A stretch of DNA of 64,000 nt, from the NCBI RefSeq assembly GCF_000716545.1, contig NZ_JNWZ01000003.1:153845-217844 (forward strand). Reading direction: 5' to 3'. This document shows positions 44,073 through 52,735 of the stretch, piece after piece (the first letter of the stretch is position 1; each line of letters begins with the position of its first letter). Source of the DNA: Kitasatospora phosalacinea. GTDB taxonomy: Bacteria > Actinomycetota > Actinomycetes > Streptomycetales > Streptomycetaceae. Both the position numbers and the translations under genes were made by a program. The notes under the pieces are model-generated. The model was not told the DNA's origin, did no database searches, and saw nothing but the letters and a program-made list of their open reading frames with translations.

Positions 44073-44564
44073 ATGGACCTGCGGACGGATTACTTCCGGG
44101 CCGCCGACGAGGCCGCGGTACGGAAGGTGATGGAGCTGGGCGGTCGTTCGCCCGCCGAGACCTTCGAATCGGTGCAGGCCAGGGGGATCGACCCGACCGT
44201 GGTGCTGCCGCACCTGGTGGCCGCGCTGCGGGAGGGGGACTCCCCGGTCAAGGACGGCCCGGACCGCTCGGTGTGGCCGACCGGCCTGCAGCCCTGGGAC
44301 CCGGAGGCGCCGGGCACCGCCGTCGACTTCGAGGATCCGTGGATGACCGGCCCCTGGGTGGTCGAGCTCTCCGACGAGACCCGCGACGCGCTGGCCGGCA
44401 TCGAGCGCAGGCGGCTGCCGCAACTGACCAGCCAGTGGGGCCGCACCGACGAGGTGAAGAACGTGGAGCGGATCGAACTCATGCGGTTGATCCACCAGTT
44501 GGGGGTGCTGGCCCGCCGGGCCCGGAAGGACGGGCAGCACCTGTACTGCGTACTGGCCCAGTGA
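44073..44564 (+). CDS. Protein of unknown function, first of a motif-sharing pair
   Basis: A 163-residue soluble protein, helical at the N-terminus (DLRTDYFRAADEAAVRKVME). The core has DRSVWP at about 69-74 and EDPWMTGPW at about 91-99, followed by ELSDETRDALAGIE and a basic C-terminal helix (LGVLARRARKDGQHLY). I do not recognise the family. The downstream protein carries the same two motifs, so the two are probably relatives. ATG 44073 is used; it overlaps the next gene by GTGA. Confidence 0.8.
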   Translation: MDLRTDYFRAADEAAVRKVMELGGRSPAETFESVQARGIDPTVVLPHLVAALREGDSPVKDGPDRSVWPTGLQPWDPEAPGTAVDFEDPWMTGPWVVELSDETRDALAGIERRRLPQLTSQWGRTDEVKNVERIELMRLIHQLGVLARRARKDGQHLYCVLAQ

Positions 44565-44896
44565 GCACGCCCGCGTACGCCTTCTTCCGCGCCCCGGGCC
44601 CGGACGCCGACCTGGTCGACCGCACCGTCTGGCCCGCCACCGGGCGGGCGCACTGCTTCGTCATCCCGGGCGACCCGTGGAGCACCGGCCCCTGGGCCCA
44701 CCAGCTCTCCCCCGCCGTGCGCGACCTGCCGGCCGGCTCCCCCACCGGGGCCCTGCTCGCCCTGCGCCCGCACGGCCCGACCCCGCCCGCCCCGGCCCTC
44801 GCCGCGCTGCCCGCCCTCGCCGCCCCGGCCCGCCGGGCGGCGGCCGCCGACGAGCTGCTCTACTACTGGCTGACCGGCCCGCTGTTCGAGGACTGA
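44561..44896 (+). CDS. Protein of unknown function, second of the pair
   Basis: A 111-residue protein with DRTVWP at about 21-26 and GDPWSTGPW at about 38-46, the same pair of motifs as the gene before it, then an Ala/Pro/Leu-rich C-terminal part ending in ELLYYWLTGPLFED. The GTG start overlaps the upstream stop, so both are translated together. It may act with its partner as a complex. Function unknown. Confidence 0.75.
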   Translation: MSTPAYAFFRAPGPDADLVDRTVWPATGRAHCFVIPGDPWSTGPWAHQLSPAVRDLPAGSPTGALLALRPHGPTPPAPALAALPALAAPARRAAAADELLYYWLTGPLFED

Positions 44897-44942
44897 CTCC
44901 GGCAACGGGTCGGGACGACCCGGGTCGGCCCCGCCCCCTCCG

Positions 44943-45854
44943 CTACCTCCCCCGGCCGGCCCGCTGGGTGGCGGCGATGCAGGCGACCACGGCGAGGGCG
45001 GTGGGGACGGCGGCGCCGGGCAGCGCCTCGGCGAGCAGCAGGACGGCCCAGCAGAGCGTCAACAGCGGCTGGGCGAGCTGGAGTTGACTCGCCCGGGGGA
45101 CACCGATGGCGGCCATCCCGCGGTACCAGACCACGAAGCCGCCGAACTGCGAGACGGCCGCCAGGTAGGCCAGGCCGGTGACGCCGTGCCAGTTCCAGTG
45201 CACGGGTTCGGCGGTGAGCGCGAGCGCGCCGGTGAGCGCGTTGACGGGCAGCGCGGCGACCACGCCCCAGCCGATCACCTGCCAGCCGGGCAGGTCACGG
45301 GCCAGCCGTCCGCCTTCCGCGTAGCCGAACGCGCAGAGCAGCAGCGCCCCGAACAGGTACAGGTCGGCGGCGGTCAGGCCCGCGCCGCCGCTCTGCTGGA
45401 CGGTGAAGGCGAGCACGACGGCCGCCCCGGCCGTCGCGGCGAGCCAGAACGCGCGCGGCGGCCGCGACTTGGCGCGCAGCGCGCCGACGGCGGCGGTGGC
45501 CAGCGGCAGCAGGCCGATCACCACGGCGGAGTGCGCGGTGGAGGAGAGCCGCAGCGCGAGCGTGGACAGCAGCGGGAAACCGACCGCGCAGCCGACCGCG
45601 ACGGCGGCCAGGCCCGGCCAGGCCGCCCGGGGCGGGACGCGGGCGCCGGAGGCGAGCAGGCAGGCGCCGGCCGGCAGCGCGGCGAGGATGCCGCGCAGGC
45701 CGGTGACCGTCCAGGGGCCGAAGCCCTCCAGGGCCCAGGCGGTGGCGGGGAAGCTGAAGGAGAAGGCGAGCACGCCGAGGGCGGCCTGGGCGGTGCCGCC
45801 GAGCCTGCCGACCGCTATCGGGCGAAGTGCAGTAGCGCTATTCTGTGCTGACAT
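44943..45854 (-). CDS. EamA family transporter
   Basis: A 303-residue ten-helix DMT permease with two EamA halves; WTVTGLRGILAALPAG and SSTAHSAVVIGLLPLATAAV are typical. It is divergent from a MocR regulator with only 45 bp between starts, an arrangement common in actinomycetes, where the regulator controls the exporter. Substrate unknown. Confidence 0.9.
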   Translation of the reverse strand: MSAQNSATALRPIAVGRLGGTAQAALGVLAFSFSFPATAWALEGFGPWTVTGLRGILAALPAGACLLASGARVPPRAAWPGLAAVAVGCAVGFPLLSTLALRLSSTAHSAVVIGLLPLATAAVGALRAKSRPPRAFWLAATAGAAVVLAFTVQQSGGAGLTAADLYLFGALLLCAFGYAEGGRLARDLPGWQVIGWGVVAALPVNALTGALALTAEPVHWNWHGVTGLAYLAAVSQFGGFVVWYRGMAAIGVPRASQLQLAQPLLTLCWAVLLLAEALPGAAVPTALAVVACIAATQRAGRGR

Positions 45855-45899
45855 ACAGGACGGTAGCAGTTACCGCCCGCCTGCCGGAAGGGCCGACGA

Positions 45900-47315
45900 A
45901 TGAGCGTGCAGGAGCTGACGGGCACGCTTCGCGCCATGGTGATGCGCTACTCGCCGGGCGAGCGGATCCCCAGTAGCAGGGAGCTGGTGGAGCGCTACCG
46001 GGTCAGCCCGGTCTCGGTCTCCCGGGCGGTCCGGGAGCTGGTCGCGGAGGGCGTGGTGGTGTCCCGGCCGGGCGCGGGCGTGTTCCGGGCCGAGCCCGGG
46101 CCGGCGCCCGCCGTGCGGGGCGACTTCTCCTGGCAGGAGGTGGCGCTCAGCGCGGAGGCGGGGGCGCCGCCGGCCCGGGTGGTGGACGCCTCGGGAGTGC
46201 TGGCCGCGCTCGCGCTGGCCCCGCCGGAGGTGATCGACCTGAACAGCGGCTACCCGCACCCCTCGCTGCTGCCGGAACGGGCGCTGGCCGGCGCGCTGGC
46301 CCGGGCGGCCCGCCGGCCGGGCGCCTGGGGGCGGCCGCCGCTGGAGGGGCTGCCGGAGCTGCGCGGCTGGTTCGCCCGGGAGTTGGGCGGCGGCGTCACG
46401 GCGGCGGAGGTGCTGGTCACCGCGGGCGGGCAGAGCGCGCTGACCTGCGCGCTGCGCTCGCTGGCCCCGCCGGGTGCGCCGGTGCTGGTCGAGTCCCCCA
46501 CCTATCCGGGGCTGTTGGCGGTCGCCCGGGCGGCGGGCCTGCGCCCGGTGCCGGTGCCGGTGGACGCGGACGGGGTGATCCCGGAGCGGCTGGCCGAGGC
46601 GTTCGCGGCCTCGGGGGCACGGCTGTTCGTCTGCCAGCCGCTGTTCCAGAACCCGACCGGCACCGTCCTGCCGGTCGAGCGGCGGCGGGCGGTGCTGGCG
46701 GCGGCGAAGCGGGCGGGGGCGTTCGTGGTGGAGGACGACTTCGCCCGGCTGCTGGTGCACGCGGATGCGGGCGAGTTGCCGCCGCCGCTGGCCGCGGACG
46801 ACCCGGACGGCACGGTGGTGCACGTCCGTTCGCTGACCAAGGCGGCCTCGCCGAGCCTGCGGGTGGGCGCGCTGGTGGCCCGGGGCCCGGCGCTGGCCCG
46901 GCTGCGCTCGGTGCAGGCGGTGGACTCCTTCTTCGTCCCGCGCCCGCTCCAGGAAGCCGCCCTCGAACTGGTCACCGCCACCGACTGGCCGCGCCACCTG
47001 CGAGCGCTGGCCCGGGAGCTGGCCGAGCGACGGCAGCTGTTCGCCACCGCCCTGGCCCGGCACGCCCCCGCCCTGCTGCCGCCCCGCCTCCCGCGCGGCG
47101 GCTTCCACCTGTGGCTGCCGCTGCCCGCCGGGACCGAGCCGGCCGCCTTCGCCGCCGCCGCGCTGCGCCGGGGGGTCGCCCTCTCCCCCGGCTCGAACTA
47201 CTTCACCGCCGAACCCGCCCCGCACGTCCGGGTCGGCTTCGCCGCCGCCGAGACACCCGCCCAGCTCGCCACCGCGGCCCACCACCTGGCCGGGGCCCTG
47301 GACTCGACGAGCTGA
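45900..47315 (+). CDS. MocR-type (GntR-aminotransferase) regulator
   Basis: A 471-residue regulator: N-terminal GntR winged helix (about 1-75, SRELVERYRVSPVSVSRAVR) and a C-terminal fold-type I aminotransferase domain with PLP lysine Lys314 in SLTKAASPSLR and the QNPTG loop. MocR proteins use PLP as a sensor. Divergent from the EamA gene, its probable target. Starts 45900 on a GCCGACGA leader with a weak ribosome site. Confidence 0.92.
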   Translation: MSVQELTGTLRAMVMRYSPGERIPSSRELVERYRVSPVSVSRAVRELVAEGVVVSRPGAGVFRAEPGPAPAVRGDFSWQEVALSAEAGAPPARVVDASGVLAALALAPPEVIDLNSGYPHPSLLPERALAGALARAARRPGAWGRPPLEGLPELRGWFARELGGGVTAAEVLVTAGGQSALTCALRSLAPPGAPVLVESPTYPGLLAVARAAGLRPVPVPVDADGVIPERLAEAFAASGARLFVCQPLFQNPTGTVLPVERRRAVLAAAKRAGAFVVEDDFARLLVHADAGELPPPLAADDPDGTVVHVRSLTKAASPSLRVGALVARGPALARLRSVQAVDSFFVPRPLQEAALELVTATDWPRHLRALARELAERRQLFATALARHAPALLPPRLPRGGFHLWLPLPAGTEPAAFAAAALRRGVALSPGSNYFTAEPAPHVRVGFAAAETPAQLATAAHHLAGALDSTS

Positions 47316-47381
47316 CGACACCGCGCCCGCCCCGGACGTTCACAAATCCCCCATCGGTGCTCGAAGCTGCGCGAATCCCGG

Positions 47382-47387
47382 TATGAT
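47382..47387 (+). promoter_or_regulatory. -10 element TATGAT before the sugar kinase gene
   Basis: TATGAT at 47382-47387 is a near-consensus -10 element 55 bp before the kinase start, followed by a triple CAGT repeat (47398-47409). A matching -35 is weak. Confidence 0.45.
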
Positions 47388-47441
47388 CACGCAAATTCAG
47401 TCAGTCAGTTCGTCCGACGACCATCCTGGGGGGCGTCCGCC

Positions 47442-48374
47442 GTGATCCTCACCGTCACGCCGAATCCGGCGCTGGACGTCACCTACACCGTGCCCGGCTT
47501 CCGCCCGCACACCAGCCACCGGGTCACCGGGGTGGCCGCCCAGGCGGGCGGCAAGGGCGTCAACGTGGCCCGGGTGCTCGCCGCGCTGGGCCGGGCCGTC
47601 CGCTGCGTGCTGCCGCTCGGCGGGCCCACCGGGGACGCCGTCCGGGCCGACCTGGCCGCCGCCGGGCTCGACCACGCCGAGGTGCCGATCACCGGCGACA
47701 CCCGGCGCACCGTCACCGTCGCGGACGGCGCGGACGCCACCGTGCTCAACGAGCCCGGCCCGGCGCTGAGCGCCGCCGAGTGGGACGCCCTGCTCGGCGA
47801 GACCGCCCGGCACCTGCCGCAGGCCGCCGTCCTGGTGCTGGCCGGCAGCCTGCCGCCCGGCGCGCCCGCCGACGGCTACGGCCAACTCGTCGCGCTGGGA
47901 CGGCAGTTCCACCTGCCGGTGGTGCTCGACGCGGACGGCCCGGCGCTGCTCGCCGCACTCCCGGCCCGCCCCACCGTGATCAAGCCGAACGGTGCCGAAC
48001 TCACCGCCGCCACCGGCCTGCCCGACCCCCGGGACGCCGCCCGGGTGCTGATCCGCCGGGGCGCCGAGTCCGTGCTCGCCTCGCTCGGCCCGGACGGCCT
48101 GCTCGCCGTCGACCGCCAGGGCGCCTGGCGCTGCGCCCCGCCCGCCGCCGTCACCGGAAACCCCACCGGCGCGGGCGATTCCGTGGTCGCCGCCCTCGCC
48201 GCCGGCCTCTCCGGCAACGCCGGCTGGCCCGCCGTCCTGCCCGACGCGGTCGCCCTCTCCGCCGCCACCGTCCTGCACCCCCGCGCCGGCCGCTTCGACA
48301 CCCCCGCCTACCACCACCTGCGCGCCACCCTCACCGCCACCCGCCTCGGCGGCGTCGTCCCGCTCACCGGCTGA
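47442..48374 (+). CDS. 1-phosphofructokinase-type PfkB sugar kinase
   Basis: A 310-residue PfkB kinase. The GG switch is in GGKGVNVARVLAALG (about 36-50), the ATP-binding GAGDS near residue 250 carries the catalytic Asp, and LVLAGSLPPG is conserved. The pattern fits 1-phosphofructokinase or tagatose-6-phosphate kinase. GTG 47442 is used; a near-consensus -10 lies upstream. No PTS gene is adjacent. Confidence 0.9.
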   Translation: MILTVTPNPALDVTYTVPGFRPHTSHRVTGVAAQAGGKGVNVARVLAALGRAVRCVLPLGGPTGDAVRADLAAAGLDHAEVPITGDTRRTVTVADGADATVLNEPGPALSAAEWDALLGETARHLPQAAVLVLAGSLPPGAPADGYGQLVALGRQFHLPVVLDADGPALLAALPARPTVIKPNGAELTAATGLPDPRDAARVLIRRGAESVLASLGPDGLLAVDRQGAWRCAPPAAVTGNPTGAGDSVVAALAAGLSGNAGWPAVLPDAVALSAATVLHPRAGRFDTPAYHHLRATLTATRLGGVVPLTG

Positions 48375-48427
48375 CCCCCGCCCGCCACCCGGCAATCCCG
48401 GTTCGGCGCGGGCCGGTTGACCGCACA

Positions 48428-49000
48428 ATGACCGCCACGGCGCACGAAGGCCCGGTCGAACTCGACGGTGGCGGCAGCCCGTGGCGGGCGGACAGCGGGG
48501 GCGACGGGGCGACGGCGGCGCCGGCGGACCTGCGGGCGGTGCCGGACCGGCTGGGCCCGGGGCCGGTGCACCCGGTGGGGTGCGGCCCGGGCGGCGGCCC
48601 GGCGCCCGGGCCGGCCCTGGAGCGGCCGGGGCGGGTCGCCTCGCTGGTACTGGTGCGCCCGGACGTCCCCGGCCACCCGTGGCCGCCGGGGCCGGAGCAG
48701 GACGCCGCGGTCCGGGCCCCGTCGGAGTCGGCGGCGCGGGACTGGCCGCTGGGCGTGCACCAACCGCCCGACCCGCCGGTGTTCGACCGGCTCGGCGAGC
48801 CGGCGGGCCCGCCCGCCCGGGTCCCGGTCGGGGACTTGGACCCGCCGCCGGCCGTCGGCTGCGCGGAGCGCACCGCCGAGCGCCCGGACTGCGAACCGGT
48901 CCGCGTCCCCGACCGGGTGGTGGCCGCCACCCCGGGCCTCGCGGGCCGCCGACCTGCGGCTTCCGGTAGCCTGGCCAGTCCGACAGGTCACCCCGAGTCG
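48428..49000 (+). pseudogene. Decayed alpha/beta hydrolase gene
   Basis: An open frame without stop carries recognisable pieces of an alpha/beta hydrolase in order: PVELDGGGSPWRADSGG (start), GPVHPVGCGPGGG (expected GxSxG elbow, serine lost), ERPGRVASLVLV, VPGHPWPP, VFDRLGEP, VGDLDPPPAVGCAERTAER and CEPVRVPD. The nucleophile is missing, the region between start and elbow is deleted, and many expected Leu are Pro. It is a remnant in the 647-bp gap between two sugar kinases. The frame runs into the ROK gene, so it can look like part of it, but there is a clear GGAGG and GTG for that gene. Confidence 0.65.
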
Positions 49001-49021
49001 GACATGCAGGAGGTGCGCGCC

Positions 49022-49993
49022 GTGGCCACCGACCCGTCCCCGCCGTCGTCGCCGCCGTCGCCGTCGTCGTCGTTGTCGCCCTTGGTGGCCGCCGTCGACC
49101 TCGGCGGGACGAAGACCGCCGGCGCGATCGTCACCGGCTCCGGCGGACTACTGGCCCGCGCCGAGTGCCCGACGGCCGCGGACGGGGACGCCGAGGCGGT
49201 GTTCGCGGGCGTCGCCCGGGTGCTGGAGGAACTCTCCGCGCACCCGGCCTGGCCGGGCGTCACCGCCGTCGGCGTGGGCAGCGCGGGGCCGGTCGACACC
49301 GCGGCGGGCACCGTCTCCCCGGTCAACGTCCCGTCCTGGCGCGGCTTCCCGCTGGCCCGGCGGATCGCGGAGCGCACCGCGCTGCCGGTGCGGCTGCTCG
49401 GCGACGGGGTGGCGCTCGCCGAGGCCGAGCACTGGCTGGGCGCCGCCGCCGGGTACCGCGAGGCGCTGTGCATGGTGGTCTCCACCGGGGTCGGCGGCGG
49501 CCTGGTCCTGGACGGCCGGGTGCACCCGGGCCCGAGCGGCAACGCCGGGCACATCGGGCACGTCAGCGTCCAGTGGGACGGCGAGCCCTGCCCGTGCGGC
49601 GGACGCGGCTGCCTGGAGGGCCTGGCCAGCGGCCCCGCGATCGTCCGCCGCGCCCGCACGGCCGGTTGGCGCCCCGCCGGGGGCGGCCCGCTCACCGCCC
49701 GCGCCGTCGCGGACTCCGCCCGCACCGGCGACGGCGCCGCCCTCGCCGCCTTCGACCTCGCCGCCCGGGCGCTGGCCGCCGCGATCGCCGGCACCGCCGC
49801 CCTGGTCGAACTCCAGGCCGTCGTCATCGGCGGCGGCGTCGCCCAGTCCGGTCCCCTCCTCTTCGACCCCCTGGCCCGCCACCTCACCCGCTACGCCGGT
49901 CTCCCCTTCACCCGCGGCATCCACCTCCACCCCGCCCGCTTCGGCCCCGACGCCGGCCTGATCGGCGCGGCGGCCGCCGCCCTGCGGGGCTGA
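49022..49993 (+). CDS. ROK family glucokinase-like sugar kinase
   Basis: A 323-residue kinase with a Pro/Ser-rich N-terminal tail (1-18). ATP site DLGGTKTAGAIV near 26, the catalytic loop around GDGVALAEAEHWLGAA, and the zinc site CPCGGRGCLE (about 185-194) are clear. ROK kinases phosphorylate glucose, fructose or N-acetyl sugars. GTG 49022 has GGAGG 8 nt upstream. Its partner PfkB kinase is 650 bp away. Confidence 0.92.
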   Translation: MATDPSPPSSPPSPSSSLSPLVAAVDLGGTKTAGAIVTGSGGLLARAECPTAADGDAEAVFAGVARVLEELSAHPAWPGVTAVGVGSAGPVDTAAGTVSPVNVPSWRGFPLARRIAERTALPVRLLGDGVALAEAEHWLGAAAGYREALCMVVSTGVGGGLVLDGRVHPGPSGNAGHIGHVSVQWDGEPCPCGGRGCLEGLASGPAIVRRARTAGWRPAGGGPLTARAVADSARTGDGAALAAFDLAARALAAAIAGTAALVELQAVVIGGGVAQSGPLLFDPLARHLTRYAGLPFTRGIHLHPARFGPDAGLIGAAAAALRG

Positions 49994-50042
49994 GCGGACG
50001 CGGAACCTGGTCGTTCCCGGGCCGTCTGCCTAGGCTGGGGGC

Positions 50043-50861
50043 GTGCAGCCACCGGCCCCGTGGGAGATCGCGACCCCGTCGCGCCCCTGGCGGCTGCCCG
50101 GGGTGGCGATGGCCGGGTTCCGGGGGCGGGGGGTGGCGGACCTGGGGGTGGTGCCGTTCCCGGCGGTGACCTTGGCGATCGATCTGGGCGAGCGGCCGCT
50201 GACCGTCACGGACGGCGGGCGGCCGGTGCGGGGCAGCGTGGTGATCGGGTTGGGGACGGAGGGGCTGCGGGGCAGCGGGCGGGACGTGCGGTGCCTACAG
50301 GTGCGGCTGTCGCCGGTGGTGGCGCACGCGGTGCTGGAGGGGTTCGCGGCGGAGGGCGGCCCGCCGGCCGGGTGGGACGAGGTGTGGGGCCGGGCGGCCG
50401 TCCGGTTGGAGGAGCGGTTGCGGGCGGAGCCGTCCTGGGAGCGGCGCTTCGCCCTGGTGGCCGGGGAGTTGGCGGCACGGCGGTCGGCCGGCCGCCGGGT
50501 GGACGCGGAAGTGGCGTACGTCTGGCGCGAGTTGGCGCGTACGCACGGCGCGGCACGGGTGGACGCCCTGGCGGCGGAGGTGGGGTGGAGCCGCAAGCGG
50601 CTGTGGTCGCGGTTCCGGGCGCAGGCCGGGGTGACGCCGAAGCGGGCGGCCCGGCTGGTGCGGTTCGACCACGCGGCGCACCGGCTGGCGGCGGGTCGGC
50701 CGCCGGCGGCGGTCGCGGCGGAGGCCGGCTACGCGGACCAGTCCCACCTGCACCGGGAGGTCGCCGATTTCGCCCGGGTGACGCCGTCCGCGGTGGCGCG
50801 CGAGCCGTGGCTGTCGGTGGACGAGGTGGCCTGGGCGGCACCGGGCTACCTGCGCGGGTAG
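50043..50861 (+). CDS. AraC family regulator
   Basis: A 272-residue regulator with an N-terminal ligand-binding part (PSRPWRLPGVAMAGFRGRG) and a C-terminal double HTH: VDALAAEVGWSRKRLWSRFR and AAVAAEAGYADQSHLHREV. The N-terminal domain resembles AraC regulators with a DUF6597-type sensor. GTG 50043 is used. It is 53 bp upstream of a methyltransferase gene in the same direction. Confidence 0.9.
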   Translation: MQPPAPWEIATPSRPWRLPGVAMAGFRGRGVADLGVVPFPAVTLAIDLGERPLTVTDGGRPVRGSVVIGLGTEGLRGSGRDVRCLQVRLSPVVAHAVLEGFAAEGGPPAGWDEVWGRAAVRLEERLRAEPSWERRFALVAGELAARRSAGRRVDAEVAYVWRELARTHGAARVDALAAEVGWSRKRLWSRFRAQAGVTPKRAARLVRFDHAAHRLAAGRPPAAVAAEAGYADQSHLHREVADFARVTPSAVAREPWLSVDEVAWAAPGYLRG

Positions 50862-50914
50862 CGGTGGAACATTCGTCCAAGACGCGGCCCCGGCCGGGCC
50901 GTGAGACTGCCGGC

Positions 50915-51646
50915 ATGACCGAGAACCCGTTCACGTCCCTCTTCCGCTACGGCGTCGACGCGCCCGGTTTCGTCGCCTCGACCTCCGCCCTCGGCGCGGC
51001 CTGCGCGCTCACGGCCGCCGCCCGCCCGTTCCGGGGCCGGGCCGCGGTGGCCGCGCTGGGGGCCGGACTGCTGGCACAGGCGGGGATACACCTGCACACC
51101 ACGCTGCGCGGCAAACTCCGGGTTTGGGAACGCGAGTTGGACGCCCTGGAGCTGCGCGGCGACGAACGGCTGCTGGACGTGGGCTGCGGCCGCGGCGCGG
51201 TGCTGATCGGCGCGGCCCGACGGCTGCCGCGCGGCCGGGCGGTCGGGGTGGACCTGTGGGCGACGAAGGACCAGAGCGGCAACACCCCGGCGGCGACCCT
51301 GGCCAACGCCACCGCGGCCGGCGTCCGGGACCGGATCGAGGTGCACACCGCCGACGTCACCGAACTCCCTTTCCCCGAGGCGGACTTCGACCTGGTCACC
51401 TCCGCCCTGGTGATCCACAACATCCCCACCGCGGCGGCCCGGCTGCGCGCCGTGGACGAGGCCCTGCGCGTGCTGCGCCCGGGCGGCCGGCTGCTGCTCG
51501 CCGACATCTCCCCGATGGTCCGCCGCTACGCCGCCCACCTGGGCGCGGGCACCGTCCGCCCGCTCGGCCCGGCGTACTGGTACGGCGGCCCGTGGCTGTC
51601 GGTGTCGATGCTGGAGCTGCGCAAACCGGAGGGGCTCAGAGGCTGA
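50915..51646 (+). CDS. SAM-dependent methyltransferase
   Basis: A 243-residue class I methyltransferase. One N-terminal membrane-associated stretch (ALGAACALTAAARPF) is followed by motif I LLDVGCGRGAVLIGAA near 88, DVTELPFPEADFDLV and RVLRPGGRLLLADI. ATG 50915 is used. The AraC neighbour may control it. It converges on the YdcF gene with an 11-bp overlap of the coding ends. Confidence 0.9.
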   Translation: MTENPFTSLFRYGVDAPGFVASTSALGAACALTAAARPFRGRAAVAALGAGLLAQAGIHLHTTLRGKLRVWERELDALELRGDERLLDVGCGRGAVLIGAARRLPRGRAVGVDLWATKDQSGNTPAATLANATAAGVRDRIEVHTADVTELPFPEADFDLVTSALVIHNIPTAAARLRAVDEALRVLRPGGRLLLADISPMVRRYAAHLGAGTVRPLGPAYWYGGPWLSVSMLELRKPEGLRG

Positions 51647-52628
51647 GCGACTCCAGCACCAGCAGGGTGCCCACCGCGAGGTTGGCCCAGCGGTAGATGA
51701 CGAGCACGGCGACGAACTCGCGGATGGTCGCGCTGGGCCAGAAGTACGCGGCGGTGGGCGAGCCGACGACGTGGCCGTGGACGCCCTCGCGGCGGGCGAA
51801 GACGGCGGCGCGGAAGGCGTGGAAGTTGTTGGTGACGACGACGCAGCGGTAGTCGGGGTCGGCGGCGGCCATGATCGCGTGGCTGAAGCGGAGGTTCTCC
51901 TCGGTGGTGCGGGAGCGGTCCTCGCGGATGATCCGGTCGGCGGGGAAGCCGCGTTCGACCAGGTAGTCGGCCATGGCGTGGGACTCGGGGAGCTGTTCGT
52001 CGGAGCCCTTGCCGCCGGAGGCGACCAGCAGCGGGGAGCGGCCGCGGTCGACCTGCCGGTCGTACAGGCGGCGGCCGCGCTCCAGGCGGCTGACGAGCAG
52101 CGGCGGGACGCGGCTGCCGTCGAGCAGGCCGGTGCCGAGCACGACCACGTAGTCGACGTCCTCGCGCGGGGTCAGTCGGCCGTACAGGTAGGCGTAGCCG
52201 ACGAAGCAGGCGAACAGGAAGGACAGGTAGCAGGCGACCACGAACACGGTGCGGGCGACCACCACCAGCGCCTCGGAGTCGGCCCCGGTGGCGGCCAGCA
52301 GCAGGGCGAACACGGCCAGGATGCCGAGGCCGCACAGCAGGGCGAGCAGGTTGGCGAGGCTGCGGCCCTCCTTGCGGGCGGTCTTGAGCCCGTTGGCGAT
52401 CAGCAGACCGGCGAGGACCAGGCTGCCCAGCGCGGGGGTGAGCACCAGGACGACCAGGACGGTCTCGGCGGCGACCGAGTCGGCCCGGTGGAGGGTGCCG
52501 AGCAGGGCCAGGGAGAACAGGGCGACGGAGAGCCCGAGGCAGACGGCGTTGCCGAAGCGGCGCCGGTCGCGCAGCATGCCGATGCCGAACAGCAGCAGGG
52601 AGAGGAGCGCGAGGGCGTACAGGAGCAT
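51636..52628 (-). CDS. YdcF/ElyC-like (DUF218) membrane protein
   Basis: A 330-residue protein: five N-terminal helices to about residue 150, then a DUF218 domain with YVVVLGTGLLDGSRVPPLL near 165, LLVASGGKGSDEQLPES, EDRSRTTEENLRFS and CVVVTNNFHAFRAAVFARR. The family includes ElyC, linked to envelope polysaccharide metabolism. ATG 52628 is used. The domain is typical of full-length proteins of about 330 residues. Confidence 0.9.
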   Translation of the reverse strand: MLLYALALLSLLLFGIGMLRDRRRFGNAVCLGLSVALFSLALLGTLHRADSVAAETVLVVLVLTPALGSLVLAGLLIANGLKTARKEGRSLANLLALLCGLGILAVFALLLAATGADSEALVVVARTVFVVACYLSFLFACFVGYAYLYGRLTPREDVDYVVVLGTGLLDGSRVPPLLVSRLERGRRLYDRQVDRGRSPLLVASGGKGSDEQLPESHAMADYLVERGFPADRIIREDRSRTTEENLRFSHAIMAAADPDYRCVVVTNNFHAFRAAVFARREGVHGHVVGSPTAAYFWPSATIREFVAVLVIYRWANLAVGTLLVLESLSL

Positions 52629-52662
52629 GGGGGGCAGCCTAGTGCCGCGCTGGATCACGACG

Positions 52663-52696
52663 GCCCCGCCCCGCGGCAGGCCCGACGGGGCGGGGC
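52663..52696. terminator. Terminator
   Basis: GCCCCGCCCCG at 52663-52673 pairs perfectly with CGGGGCGGGGC at 52686-52696, between the exporter gene end and the YdcF-like gene start. Confidence 0.75.
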
Positions 52697-52735
52697 GGGG
52701 CGCGGCGGCGGCCCGGCGTCAGCGGCGACGCGGTG

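Noticed and set aside
47780..49021. N-terminal extension of the ROK kinase into the sugar kinase gene
   Set aside because: The frame is open but a GGAGG and GTG at 49022 give a normal-length ROK protein; upstream is a hydrolase remnant.
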